DNA from: JAAGZL01 sp050291365
Lineage (GTDB): Bacteria; Pseudomonadota; Gammaproteobacteria; Chromatiales; Chromatiaceae
Length of the DNA: 64,000 nt
Reading direction: 5' to 3'
Assembly (NCBI GenBank): GCA_050291365.1
Contig: JBNKJS010000007.1
Location: 1 to 64,000 of the forward strand
The notes under the pieces are model-generated. The model saw only the letters and a program-made list of their open reading frames with translations, ran no database searches and was not told the DNA's origin. The position numbers and the translations under genes were made by a program. Every line of letters begins with the position of its first letter. Within the stretch, counting starts at the first letter, position 1. This document shows, piece by piece, positions 45,051 through 53,669 of the stretch.

Positions 45051-45440
45051 ATGAAATATCTGCACACCATGCTGCGGGTAAGAGACCTGAACAGGGCAGT
45101 GGATTTCTACACCAAGGTTCTGGGCTTTGAAGAGATGCGCAGAGAAGATTACCCAGACGGCCGCTTCACTCTCTGTTTTCTGCGCGCTAACGACGACTCT
45201 GACCAGGGCCCCATGCTGGAGCTGACTCATAACTGGGATACGGATGACTACGAAAACGGTAACGCCTATGGCCATCTCGCCTACAGGGTGGACTCTATCG
45301 AAGAGATCGGTCGCAAACTGGCTGCGGCTGGCAGTGAATTCTCCTGGGGGCCTGGGGAGACCCCCGGCGGGAACCGCAGAATGGCCTTTCTCAAGGACCC
45401 TGATGGATATGCTATAGAGCTGCTACAGGATCTAACCTAG
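45051..45440 (+). CDS. gloA: Lactoylglutathione lyase (glyoxalase I)
   Basis: A 129-residue VOC-fold enzyme that converts the methylglyoxal-glutathione hemithioacetal to S-lactoylglutathione. The N-terminus YLHTMLRVRDLNRAVDFYTKVLGFE contains the first metal His, and ELTHNW, GHLAY and DPDGYAIELLQ supply further ligands including the catalytic Glu. Length matches E. coli GloA (135). AGGAAAG precedes the ATG. It is convergent with the gamma carbonic anhydrase, with a 4-base overlap at the stops. Confidence 0.95.
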   Translation: MKYLHTMLRVRDLNRAVDFYTKVLGFEEMRREDYPDGRFTLCFLRANDDSDQGPMLELTHNWDTDDYENGNAYGHLAYRVDSIEEIGRKLAAAGSEFSWGPGETPGGNRRMAFLKDPDGYAIELLQDLT

Positions 45441-45973
45441 CCCTCTTCCAGGTACTTTTTAGCAAGCCGGGCGTAGTTCTGCGCCGAGTAATCCAGAAAC
45501 TCCTGCTCCTTCTCATTTAGCTCCCGCACACGGCGCACCGGGGAACCCATCCAGAGATAACCGCTCTCCAGCACCTTGCCACCCGGCACCAGACTACCCG
45601 CACCCAGAACCACCCGCGGCTCTATAACTGCGCCATCCATCACCGTCGAACTCATACCTATCAGGCAGTTATCCCCGATGGTGCAGCCATGCAGCATCAC
45701 CTTATGGCCAACCGAAATATTGTTGCCGATAATGGTAGGAAAACCACCGGGGTTGAATCGGCTGTCGTGGGTGACATGCACCACACTGCCATCCTGAATA
45801 TTGGTGTTTTCCCCGATCTTGATGCGATGGATATCCCCCCGAACCACCACCAGCGGCCAGAGGGAAGAGCCGGATCCTATCTCCACATCGCCAATCACTA
45901 CCGCTGTGGGATCCACCCAGACATCCTCGGCCAAGCGAGGGGTCATGCCTTGAAACTCTCTTATATCCGCCAC
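45437..45973 (-). CDS. Gamma-class carbonic anhydrase family protein, YrdA type
   Basis: A 178-residue left-handed beta-helix protein of the gamma carbonic anhydrase (CaiE/YrdA/PaaY) family, forming trimers with a metal between subunits. The zinc-ligand positions are present: VVHVTHD (His66, His69) and GHKVMLHGC (His90, His95). Hexapeptide repeats run from ~20 to 140, then a C-terminal helix. Many YrdA-type members show low or no anhydrase activity in vitro, so the true reaction is not certain. The start is GTG 45971-45973 with AGGAG seven to eight bases upstream. It is divergent from the LemA gene. Confidence 0.9.
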   Translation of the reverse strand: MADIREFQGMTPRLAEDVWVDPTAVVIGDVEIGSGSSLWPLVVVRGDIHRIKIGENTNIQDGSVVHVTHDSRFNPGGFPTIIGNNISVGHKVMLHGCTIGDNCLIGMSSTVMDGAVIEPRVVLGAGSLVPGGKVLESGYLWMGSPVRRVRELNEKEQEFLDYSAQNYARLAKKYLEEG

Positions 45974-46044
45974 ATTTTACTCCTAGAGGTTGCTACAGTC
46001 GCTTAATGATACAATCAACCACATAACATAAAAAAGGAGCTGGC

Positions 46045-46617
46045 ATGGAGATCTCAACATTTGTAGTCCTCGGCATTATCGCTATGGCTGTCATCTACGC
46101 CATAACCATCTATAACGGCCTGGTAAACCTGAAGCATGGCGTATCCAAGGCCTGGTCTAATATTGATGTACTGCTTAAGCAGCGCCACGACGAACTACCT
46201 AAACTTGTAGAGACCTGCAAACAGTATATGCAGTATGAGCAGGAGACACTGGAGAAGGTGATGCAGGCCAGAAGCGCGGTCTCGGCTGCCCGCCAACAGG
46301 GCGATATGGGGGCACTAGGCGCAGCCGAAGGCCAGCTCAGATTAGGGCTGGGCAACCTGTTTGCCGTAGCTGAGGCCTATCCCGACCTAAAAGCAAATGA
46401 GACCTTCTTGCACCTGCAGAGCCGCATTACCGGTCTGGAGAATAGCATCGCCGACCGACGTGAGTTCTATAACGAGAGCGTGAACAACAATAACGTCCGT
46501 ATTGAACAGTTCCCAGATGTAATCGTAGCCCGCATGTTCAATTTCAAGAAAGCGGAACTGCTGGAGTTCTCTGAACAGGAGAAGCAGGACGTGGATATTA
46601 AATCCCTATTTGAATAA
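46045..46617 (+). CDS. LemA family protein
   Basis: A 190-residue protein with one N-terminal transmembrane helix (residues ~4-24) followed by a long helical bundle typical of LemA (motif NGLVNLKHGVSKAWSNIDVLLKQR, shown in part; then YNESVNNNNVRIEQFPD near the end). The topology is a short outside segment with the bundle in the cytoplasm or periplasm, not decided here. Function is unknown. AAGGAG precedes the ATG. Its TAA overlaps the ATG of the next gene (TAATG), a coupled pair often seen for LemA with a GIDE-domain protein. Confidence 0.9.
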   Translation: MEISTFVVLGIIAMAVIYAITIYNGLVNLKHGVSKAWSNIDVLLKQRHDELPKLVETCKQYMQYEQETLEKVMQARSAVSAARQQGDMGALGAAEGQLRLGLGNLFAVAEAYPDLKANETFLHLQSRITGLENSIADRREFYNESVNNNNVRIEQFPDVIVARMFNFKKAELLEFSEQEKQDVDIKSLFE

Positions 46618-47576
46618 TGCCTCTAACCGAACAGATCCTGCATCTGGCCGACGCGGAGTTCTGGGCTGTCACCCTGTTTTCAGCCGCCTGCGCCATCGGC
46701 GGCTTTTACTTTGCATTCCATTTTCTGCGTCGAGCCCGCATCATAGAGGACACCCCAACAGCGAACATTCGTTCTGCCCACCAGGGGTATGTAGAGCTGG
46801 CAGGCACCGCAGTGCAGATGGATGGGGAGCCTATACTGGCCCCCCTGACCAAGCTACCCTGCTGTTGGTACAGCTACAAGGTTGAGCGGCGGGGTGACAA
46901 GGGTTGGTTCACTGTAGACTCGGGGAGCAGTGAGCACCTGTTCCTGCTGCGTGATGTTACCGGCGACTGCATCATCGACCCGGAGGGGGCGGATGTTACA
47001 TCCGACAGAAAAGATGTGTGGCAGGGGGACAACGAGATATCAATATCCCATGTCAGCAACAAACTACCTTCAAGCTGGAAGCTGCTGCTAAAGCTTGGCC
47101 AGGGCATAAACAGCACCCAGGCCATTGGCTCAAGCCGCCGCTATACCGAGACCCGCATACATGACGGAGATCAGCTCTATGGCATCGGCCTGTTCAAGAC
47201 CATGGACGAGGTGGACCATATACAGCAGCGCAGTGAGATTACCAGGGAGTTGCTGCGCGAATGGAAAAAAGACCAGTCATCTCTATTATTTGAATTCGAC
47301 CGCAACCGGGATGGACAGATCGACCAACAGGAGTGGGGGCAGGTGCGCCGCAAGGCCGAGATAGAGGCACAGGCAGAGCACCAGCTGCTTATCGATGGCA
47401 GCATAATACATACCCTGAGCAACACTGGCTCCCGGAGTCATCCCTTTCTGCTCTCCACTCTGCCTGAGTTTGATCTAGTTCGCCGATGCCGCCGCTTTGC
47501 CATACTGTCCGTTATCACATTCTTGTGCGGCGGGGTGATAGCTGTATGGATGCTAACGCTAAAACTTACCAACTAA
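46617..47576 (+). CDS. GIDE-domain membrane protein with an EF-hand loop
   Basis: A 319-residue membrane protein with transmembrane helices near 15-37 and 295-313. The middle resembles the GIDE domain (PF12483, named for a eukaryotic E3 ligase) that pairs with LemA in bacteria; no RING finger is present, so ubiquitin ligase activity is not implied. Residues 228-239 form a full EF-hand calcium loop pattern: Asp228, Asn230, Asp232, Gly233, Gln234, Ile235, Asp236 and Glu239. An EF-hand inside this domain is unusual. The start overlaps the LemA stop. Function unknown. Confidence 0.85.
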   Translation: MPLTEQILHLADAEFWAVTLFSAACAIGGFYFAFHFLRRARIIEDTPTANIRSAHQGYVELAGTAVQMDGEPILAPLTKLPCCWYSYKVERRGDKGWFTVDSGSSEHLFLLRDVTGDCIIDPEGADVTSDRKDVWQGDNEISISHVSNKLPSSWKLLLKLGQGINSTQAIGSSRRYTETRIHDGDQLYGIGLFKTMDEVDHIQQRSEITRELLREWKKDQSSLLFEFDRNRDGQIDQQEWGQVRRKAEIEAQAEHQLLIDGSIIHTLSNTGSRSHPFLLSTLPEFDLVRRCRRFAILSVITFLCGGVIAVWMLTLKLTN

Positions 47577-47626
47577 CTGCCTTTCATGTCACAATGTTTA
47601 ATTTGATATTTAGGATCAGGCGCTAA

Positions 47627-49684
47627 ATGGACAACCCTCTACTGAAGCTTCAGGGACTACCGGCTTTTTCACGTATCCGTCCTGAACATGTGGAACCAGC
47701 AATCGACCAGCTACTGGCTGATTGCCGTAGAAAGAGTGAGCACCTCCTTAAAGATATACAGGAGTACACTTGGGACAACCTGGTAGAGCCTTTAGAGATC
47801 CTGGATGATCGCTTGGACTGCGCCTGGTCTCCCGTTAGCCATATGAACTCAGTGGTTAACTCTGAAGAGCTGCGTGATGCCTATAATGCATGTCTACCCA
47901 AGCTAAGCGCGTACGCCACTGAGGTGGGGCAAAACGAACGTCTCTACCTGGCCTATAAACAGATACGTGAGAACAGCAATGAGCTGGACTATGCGCAGAT
48001 CAAGAGCCTAGATAACGCCCTGCTGGAGTTCCATCTCTCCGGCGTGGATCTGCCAGCAGAGGAAAAGGTCCGCTTCAAAGATATCAGCCAGGAGCTATCC
48101 AGCCTTGGCAGCAAATTTAACGAAAATCTACTGGATGCTACCAACGCATGGAGTAAGCTGATAACCGACGAGGGAGAGCTTGCCGGGCTACCACAATCGG
48201 CCAAGGATCTGGCACGCCAGACCGCTCAACAGCGCGAAGCGGAGGGCTGGATGCTCACCCTGGAGTTTCCATCCTACATGCCGGTGCTCACCTACGCCGA
48301 GAATAGGGAGCTGCGCCGTGAGATGTATGAGGCCTACTCTACCCGCGCCTCCGATCGCGGGCCCCATGCAGGCCAGTGGGACAACGGCCCCATCATGGAG
48401 CAGATCCTGGCCCTGAAGCATGAACTGGCCCAACTGCTGGGCTTTGACAACTATGTGCAGCGCTCCCTAGCCCGCAAGATGGCACGCAGCGGCGAGGAGG
48501 TGATGGAGTTCCTTTACGATCTGGCCGATCGCTCACTCCCTCAGGCCAAGGCTGAATTTGCTGATCTTCAAAGATATGCCAGAGACGAATTTGGCGCAGA
48601 CAAGCTGGAGGCCTGGGATATAGCTTTCTACTCAGAAAAACTGCGCCAACAACGCTACTCAATCTCCCAGGAAGAGCTTAAACCCTACCTGCCTGAGACC
48701 AAGGTCATTCCCGGCATGTTCGAAGTGGTCAGGCGCCTCTTCGGCATGGAGATAACCCAGGTAAATGGCATAGACACCTGGCACCCTGATGTTCGCTTCT
48801 ATGAGATTAGAACCCAGGATGGCGAACTGCGCGGAGAGTTCTATCTCGATCTTTACGCCCGGCCCAACAAACGCGGTGGCGCCTGGATGGATGACTGTTT
48901 CGGTCGATTTGTAACCAAGCACCGCTGCCAGACCCCGGTGGCATATCTCACCTGCAACTTCTCTCCTCCATTGGGTGACCGGCCAGCCCTGTTCACCCAC
49001 GATGAAGTGGAGACCCTGTTCCATGAGTTTGGCCACGGACTGCACCACCTGCTGACCCAGATCGACTATCCAGGGGTATCTGGCATAAGTGGAGTGGCCT
49101 GGGATGCGGTGGAACTCCCATCCCAGTTCATGGAAAACTGGTGCTGGGAGCGGGAGGCGCTGGACCTGATCTCCGGCCACCACGAAACGGGAGAGCCCAT
49201 TCCGCAAGAGATGTACCGCAGGATGCGGGCAGCCAAAAATTTTCACTCCGGCATGCAGATGGTGCGACAATTGGAATTCGCAATTTTCGATATGCGAATA
49301 CACCAAGAGTATTCACCAGAGCAGGGCGGTAAGATCTATGAGATCCTAGAGCAGGTAAGAGAGATGGTTGCTGTAATCAAGCCTCCCGAGTTTAACCGGT
49401 TTGCCCACGGCTTCTCCCATATCTTCGGCGGAGGCTATGGTGCAGGCTACTACAGCTACAAATGGGCAGAGGTACTTTCGGCCGATGCCTTCTCTCTATT
49501 TGAGAATAAAGGCATTTTCGACCAAAATACCGGACAGTCTTTTTTAACTAACATCCTAGAGCTGGGTGGCTCGAAGGATGCGATGGAACTATTTGTGGCG
49601 TTTCGGGGCCGTGAACCGAAGATTGACGCCCTATTACGGCACAGCGGAATACCCGCAGATGCCACACCTGAGGAAAAAACATAA
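47627..49684 (+). CDS. prlC: Oligopeptidase A
   Basis: A 685-residue zinc metallopeptidase of the M3A family that degrades signal-peptide fragments and other cytoplasmic peptides. The zinc motif HEFGH is at 466-470 in LFHEFGHGLHH, with the third ligand Glu in ELPSQFMENW downstream. Length matches E. coli PrlC (680). The ATG follows a GATCAGG sequence. Its TAA overlaps the ATG of the next gene (TAATG), so the two are translationally coupled. Confidence 0.97.
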   Translation: MDNPLLKLQGLPAFSRIRPEHVEPAIDQLLADCRRKSEHLLKDIQEYTWDNLVEPLEILDDRLDCAWSPVSHMNSVVNSEELRDAYNACLPKLSAYATEVGQNERLYLAYKQIRENSNELDYAQIKSLDNALLEFHLSGVDLPAEEKVRFKDISQELSSLGSKFNENLLDATNAWSKLITDEGELAGLPQSAKDLARQTAQQREAEGWMLTLEFPSYMPVLTYAENRELRREMYEAYSTRASDRGPHAGQWDNGPIMEQILALKHELAQLLGFDNYVQRSLARKMARSGEEVMEFLYDLADRSLPQAKAEFADLQRYARDEFGADKLEAWDIAFYSEKLRQQRYSISQEELKPYLPETKVIPGMFEVVRRLFGMEITQVNGIDTWHPDVRFYEIRTQDGELRGEFYLDLYARPNKRGGAWMDDCFGRFVTKHRCQTPVAYLTCNFSPPLGDRPALFTHDEVETLFHEFGHGLHHLLTQIDYPGVSGISGVAWDAVELPSQFMENWCWEREALDLISGHHETGEPIPQEMYRRMRAAKNFHSGMQMVRQLEFAIFDMRIHQEYSPEQGGKIYEILEQVREMVAVIKPPEFNRFAHGFSHIFGGGYGAGYYSYKWAEVLSADAFSLFENKGIFDQNTGQSFLTNILELGGSKDAMELFVAFRGREPKIDALLRHSGIPADATPEEKT

Positions 49685-50607
49685 TGTTAAGAGTCCTATT
49701 TGTCCTCCTGTTGGCCATAAGTAGCGCCCAGGCAGCACATATCACCGACAAACTGCTAGTCGGGCTTTACGCACAACCTAAATCTGGAATTCAGCCTATC
49801 AAGGTCCTGCCCAGCGGAACGCCGATGGAAGTATTAGAAAGGAAGGACGCCTTTTCCAAGGTCAAACTAGGAGATGGCAAAGAGGGTTGGGTCAAATCCG
49901 TCTACATAAGCAATGAGAAGCCGGCAAGGGCCATGTTACTGGAGCTTCAGGCAAAAACCAGCACACTCAAAAATAAGTTACGGGAGGCAGAGGAGAAGCT
50001 GAAAGCGGCAAATCCATCCTCGGCGACGGAACAGAGTGAAAACCTGAAGAAGCTCGAACTGGAGCTAACTAAGACCAAGGAGAAGCTTGCGCTTTCGGGA
50101 GAAGCGCTTAAAAATGAGCAACAAGAAACCAAGCGCTTGATGACACTACTAAAAAAATCAAATGCTCAGGATTCAGAGAACAAGACAGATGAAATCAATG
50201 CGTTGAAGAAAAAGTTATCTGCGAACAAAGCAGAACTAAGCGCAACTCTGCACGAAGCTCAGTTACTGCAAGATCTGTTGAAAAAGACAGATCAAACCTC
50301 AAGTAAGAGGATCGCCACCCTGGAGCAGGAACTGCTACAGACAAAGAATAAGCTGGAAGACATCAAATCCACTGGCGGCGCAAATCCCAAGCTTATCAAA
50401 CAGAATAAGGTATTAAGGCAGCGTTTTAATCAGGTAGCCAAGATCCTGAGCGCACCTATACCTAAGGTCGACGTAAATGTTGAATCGGATTCCTCCTTTA
50501 GTATGTGGATCCCCTCCATCGTGTTGTTAACGATTGCCGGCTTTGTTGGTGGTGTTGTCTTCAATAATATCCGCTTACGTAAACGCCATGGTGGCTTCAG
50601 GGTATAA
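49684..50607 (+). CDS. SH3-domain/coiled-coil membrane protein (TIGR04211-like)
   Basis: A 307-residue protein with a signal peptide (LFVLLLAISSAQAAHI), a bacterial SH3-like domain (~22-77, with VGLYAQPKSG and GWVKSVYI), a long coiled coil (~85-255) and one C-terminal transmembrane helix (~277-297) with a basic tail. This is the TIGR04211/YgiM layout, here with a longer coil than E. coli YgiM (206 residues). Likely held in the inner membrane with the SH3 domain in the periplasm near peptidoglycan. The overlap with prlC suggests coupled expression, not shared function. Confidence 0.88.
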   Translation: MLRVLFVLLLAISSAQAAHITDKLLVGLYAQPKSGIQPIKVLPSGTPMEVLERKDAFSKVKLGDGKEGWVKSVYISNEKPARAMLLELQAKTSTLKNKLREAEEKLKAANPSSATEQSENLKKLELELTKTKEKLALSGEALKNEQQETKRLMTLLKKSNAQDSENKTDEINALKKKLSANKAELSATLHEAQLLQDLLKKTDQTSSKRIATLEQELLQTKNKLEDIKSTGGANPKLIKQNKVLRQRFNQVAKILSAPIPKVDVNVESDSSFSMWIPSIVLLTIAGFVGGVVFNNIRLRKRHGGFRV

Positions 50608-50667
50608 CCAGGTTCGGATAATTCAAAGAATATGCGACAAATTACATCACAAAGCGACTGATATCCC

Positions 50668-52134
50668 GTGGAATACAAAGACTTAAGGGATTTTATAAAG
50701 CAGCTGGAAAAGCTGGGTGAGCTTAAACGCATTGCTGTAGAGGTGGACCCACACCTTGAAATAACAGAGATCTGCGACCGCACACTGCGCCAGGGTGGCC
50801 CGGCCCTGTTGTTCGAAAAGGTAAAAGGTTCAGAATATCCCCTGCTTGGCAATCTGTTCGGCACTCCCAAGAGGGTCGCTTTAGGGATGGGGGAAGAGTC
50901 AGTACAGGCGCTTCAAGAGGTGGGAGCGCTATTGGCCATGCTGAAGGAGCCAGACCCCCCCAAGGGGATGCGCGACGCCTGGGAAAAGCTGCCTATATTC
51001 AAAAAGGTGCTGAATATGTCCCCCAAGGAGCGGAAAGGGGCGGCATGTCAGGAGATGGTCGTTGAGGGAGACCAGGTGGATCTGGGCCGGATTCCAGTCC
51101 AGACCTGCTGGCCAGAGGACGCAGGGCCCCTGATCACCTGGGGCCTGGTGGTAACCAGAGGCCCGGACAAACCCAGGCTGAACCTGGGCATCTATCGCAT
51201 GCAGGTGATCGGTAAGAATCGCGTCATCATGCGCTGGCTATCTCATCGCGGGGGTGCCCTGGATTTCCAGGCCTGGCAACAGAGACACCCAGGCGAACCC
51301 TACCCGGTTGCCGTTGCCCTGGGAACAGACCCAGCAACAACCCTGGCTGCGGTGACCCCCATCCCGGACAGCCTTTCTGAATATGCGTTCGCAGGCCTGC
51401 TTAGGGGCAGCCGAACAGAGGTTGCCAACTGCATAGGCTCCGACCTACAGGTTCCAGCCTCGGCCGAGTTTGTACTGGAAGGGCATATCCACCCGGACGA
51501 TATGGCCCCGGAAGGGCCATTCGGTGACCATACCGGCTATTACAATGAGGTTGACCAGTTCCCGGTGTTCACCATAGACCGCATCACCCACCGGCGCGAT
51601 CCAATCTATCACAGCACCTATACCGGGCGGCCGCCGGATGAGCCTTCAGTCCTGGGGTTAGCGCTGAATGAGGTATTTATCCCCATCCTGAAGAAGCAGT
51701 TCCCTGAGATTGTGGACTTTTATCTGCCACCAGAGGGTTGCTCCTACCGCATGGCCCTAGTCAGCATCAAAAAAGAGTATCCGGGGCATGCTGCGAGGGT
51801 AATGTTAGGAGTATGGTCATTTCTGCGCCAGTTTATGTATACCAAATTTGTGATCATCACAGACGATGATGTTAACGTGAGAAAGTGGGAAGATGTCATC
51901 TGGGCTGTGACCACACGCATGGATCCGGGGCGCGACACCACTATCATAGATAACACCCCCATTGACTATCTTGACTTTGCATCGCCCGTATCAGGCCTGG
52001 GCTCCAAAATAGGATTTGATGCCACCAATAAATGGCCGGGAGAAACCCAGCGTGAATGGGGGAAACCGATAGTCATGGACGAAGAGATAAAAAAACGTAT
52101 CGACACTATTTGGGATGATTTAAAAATAGAGTAA
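50668..52134 (+). CDS. ubiD: UbiD 4-hydroxy-3-polyprenylbenzoate decarboxylase
   Basis: A 488-residue UbiD that decarboxylates 4-hydroxy-3-octaprenylbenzoate with prenylated FMN in ubiquinone synthesis. It shows the family N-terminus with Tyr-Lys-Asp-Leu-Arg-Asp-Phe, the prFMN and metal region (WLSHRGGA, EGPFGDHTGYY) and the C-terminal PIDYLDFASP. Length matches E. coli UbiD (497). The start is GTG 50668-50670, with only a weak ribosome binding site. The UbiX flavin prenyltransferase is not in the window. Its last bases form an AGAGT/ACTCT stem over a run of A. Confidence 0.96.
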   Translation: MEYKDLRDFIKQLEKLGELKRIAVEVDPHLEITEICDRTLRQGGPALLFEKVKGSEYPLLGNLFGTPKRVALGMGEESVQALQEVGALLAMLKEPDPPKGMRDAWEKLPIFKKVLNMSPKERKGAACQEMVVEGDQVDLGRIPVQTCWPEDAGPLITWGLVVTRGPDKPRLNLGIYRMQVIGKNRVIMRWLSHRGGALDFQAWQQRHPGEPYPVAVALGTDPATTLAAVTPIPDSLSEYAFAGLLRGSRTEVANCIGSDLQVPASAEFVLEGHIHPDDMAPEGPFGDHTGYYNEVDQFPVFTIDRITHRRDPIYHSTYTGRPPDEPSVLGLALNEVFIPILKKQFPEIVDFYLPPEGCSYRMALVSIKKEYPGHAARVMLGVWSFLRQFMYTKFVIITDDDVNVRKWEDVIWAVTTRMDPGRDTTIIDNTPIDYLDFASPVSGLGSKIGFDATNKWPGETQREWGKPIVMDEEIKKRIDTIWDDLKIE

Positions 52135-52188
52135 AAAAAACTCTGTTGAGACTCTATAATAATTTAAGAACATAACGGAGGCCGATCC

Positions 52189-52836
52189 ATGCGTACTATC
52201 ATGCTAATGAATTCTAAAGGCGGGTGCGGTAAAACAACACTGGCAACAAATATTGCCACCTGGTTTGCAGATGAGGGGCACAAAGTCGCACTGGCTGATT
52301 TTGACCCCCAGGGCTCTTCCCTTGATTGGCTAGAAGCACGCAAAGAGTATGAAGGCATACCCGAGATACAAGGCCTTGACGCCGCCAAAGGCTCAGTTTC
52401 ACCGGCTAAGGGGACTGAGTTTCTTATTATGGATGCGCCAGCGAAGGTCCATGGCAAAGAGATCAACTCCATGCTGAGAACAGTTGAGACTCTGATAATC
52501 CCTGTGCTGCCTTCACCTATCGACATGCGCGCCTGCAGCCGCTTCCTGGAAGAGTTGCTCAGCAGCGGCCGGGTGTCAAACAAACAGACTAAAATCGCTA
52601 TAGTGGCTAATAGAGTTATAGAGAGAACTAACATATTTAAGCAGCTAGAGGAGTATCTAGGACATCTAAAGGTTCCAGTTCTGACCCACCTGCGGGAGAG
52701 TCAAAACTACATTCGCTCCGCAGATAAGGGCCTGGGCCTGTTTGAACTGGCCCCGTCAATGGTTTGGCCCGACTTAGAGCAATGGGACCCCATAATCGAA
52801 TGGCTGGCCAGCAGAAGAAGCATGCCTACAAAATAG
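52189..52836 (+). CDS. Orphan ParA/MinD-type ATPase
   Basis: A 215-residue ParA-family ATPase with deviant Walker A KGGCGKTT (residues 10-17, signature Lys10 and catalytic Lys15), Walker A' ADFDPQGSS and Walker B LIMDAPA. No helix-turn-helix domain and no membrane-targeting tail are seen. No parB, mcdB or plasmid function is adjacent, so it may place a cargo such as a protein cluster or pilus complex in the cell; the cargo is unknown. CGGAGG lies six bases before the ATG and TATAAT is at 52155-52160, but no matching -35 is evident. Confidence 0.88.
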   Translation: MRTIMLMNSKGGCGKTTLATNIATWFADEGHKVALADFDPQGSSLDWLEARKEYEGIPEIQGLDAAKGSVSPAKGTEFLIMDAPAKVHGKEINSMLRTVETLIIPVLPSPIDMRACSRFLEELLSSGRVSNKQTKIAIVANRVIERTNIFKQLEEYLGHLKVPVLTHLRESQNYIRSADKGLGLFELAPSMVWPDLEQWDPIIEWLASRRSMPTK

Positions 52837-53098
52837 TTCCATGCCTCAAACCACTAGACTGCAAGCAACCGGGAACGACAACAGATGGGCTCTAAAAAAT
52901 CGCATTTAGCTGATCACGAAACCACAGCGCTTAAATACCACATGTTTTGCAGGATACGGACTTTATATAATAAGCCATAGATATCGTCACCATCGTTCAA
53001 GCATTAGGGAAATATGCCGATAATAGACAAGGAACAGTGTAACATCATCGAATAGGCCAAAACGCCTATATGGTGGATAACACACATACGGAGTCATT

Positions 53099-53632
53099 AT
53101 GCATAGGATTATGATCGTTGATGATGAAGAGAATATTCTTAGTTCTCTTAATCGCATTCTAAAAAGTGAGCGGGACCTTGAGATTGTTTCACATTCAGAT
53201 CCACATGCCGCACTTGCCAATGCCAACAGGTCAGAGTTCCATCTGTTTTTATCGGATTACCGCATGCCATCAATGGACGGGGTTAATTTTCTGGTAAATA
53301 CAAAAAACTCTAACCCTAATGCCATGCGTCTAATCATAAGCGGCGCTGCCGACTTTACTGCCTTAATGGATGCAATCAATCAGGCCGAAATATACCGATT
53401 TATACCTAAACCGATACAGGTACAAGAGCTACTTCAAACCCTGCGTCAAGCCCTCCACACTTATGACCTCATGGAGGAGAACAGACAGCTTTCCGCCTTG
53501 GTCAAAAAACAACAAAACGAACTGAAAAACAGAGAACATGCCTTGAAACAATTTTCTGAGCAACACCCAACCTTAGCCGAGGTAAGATGGGGGGATGATG
53601 GGTCTATTGTTCTGGATGAAAACGATCTTTGA
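53099..53632 (+). CDS. Response regulator: receiver plus coiled-coil tail
   Basis: A 177-residue protein with a REC domain (~1-125: VDDEENI, phosphoacceptor in LFLSDYRMPSMDG, Lys in FIPKP) and a charged C-terminal helix of ~50 residues, with no DNA-binding or enzyme domain. Close to the receiver domains of the two regulators encoded convergently, including the RFxxKP wording. It may compete for, or relay, phosphate from the kinase at 56166. CGGAG precedes the ATG. The gap to parA (52837-53098) shows no gene. Confidence 0.9.
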   Translation: MHRIMIVDDEENILSSLNRILKSERDLEIVSHSDPHAALANANRSEFHLFLSDYRMPSMDGVNFLVNTKNSNPNAMRLIISGAADFTALMDAINQAEIYRFIPKPIQVQELLQTLRQALHTYDLMEENRQLSALVKKQQNELKNREHALKQFSEQHPTLAEVRWGDDGSIVLDENDL

Positions 53633-53649
53633 ATCTAGGTATTAACTAC

Positions 53650-53669
53650 GCGGCAATTTTAATTGTCGC
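53650..53669. terminator. Hairpin between convergent regulators
   Basis: GCGGCAATT (53650-53658) and AATTGTCGC (53661-53669) form a nine-base stem with one G-T pair and a very short loop, exactly between two convergent stops. It may work as a shared terminator despite lacking a clean U-tract. The flanking CTAGG and CCTAG extend the dyad. Confidence 0.4.

Noticed and set aside
46617..47576. E3 ubiquitin ligase
   Set aside because: The name comes from the GIDE domain of eukaryotic proteins; no RING finger is present.
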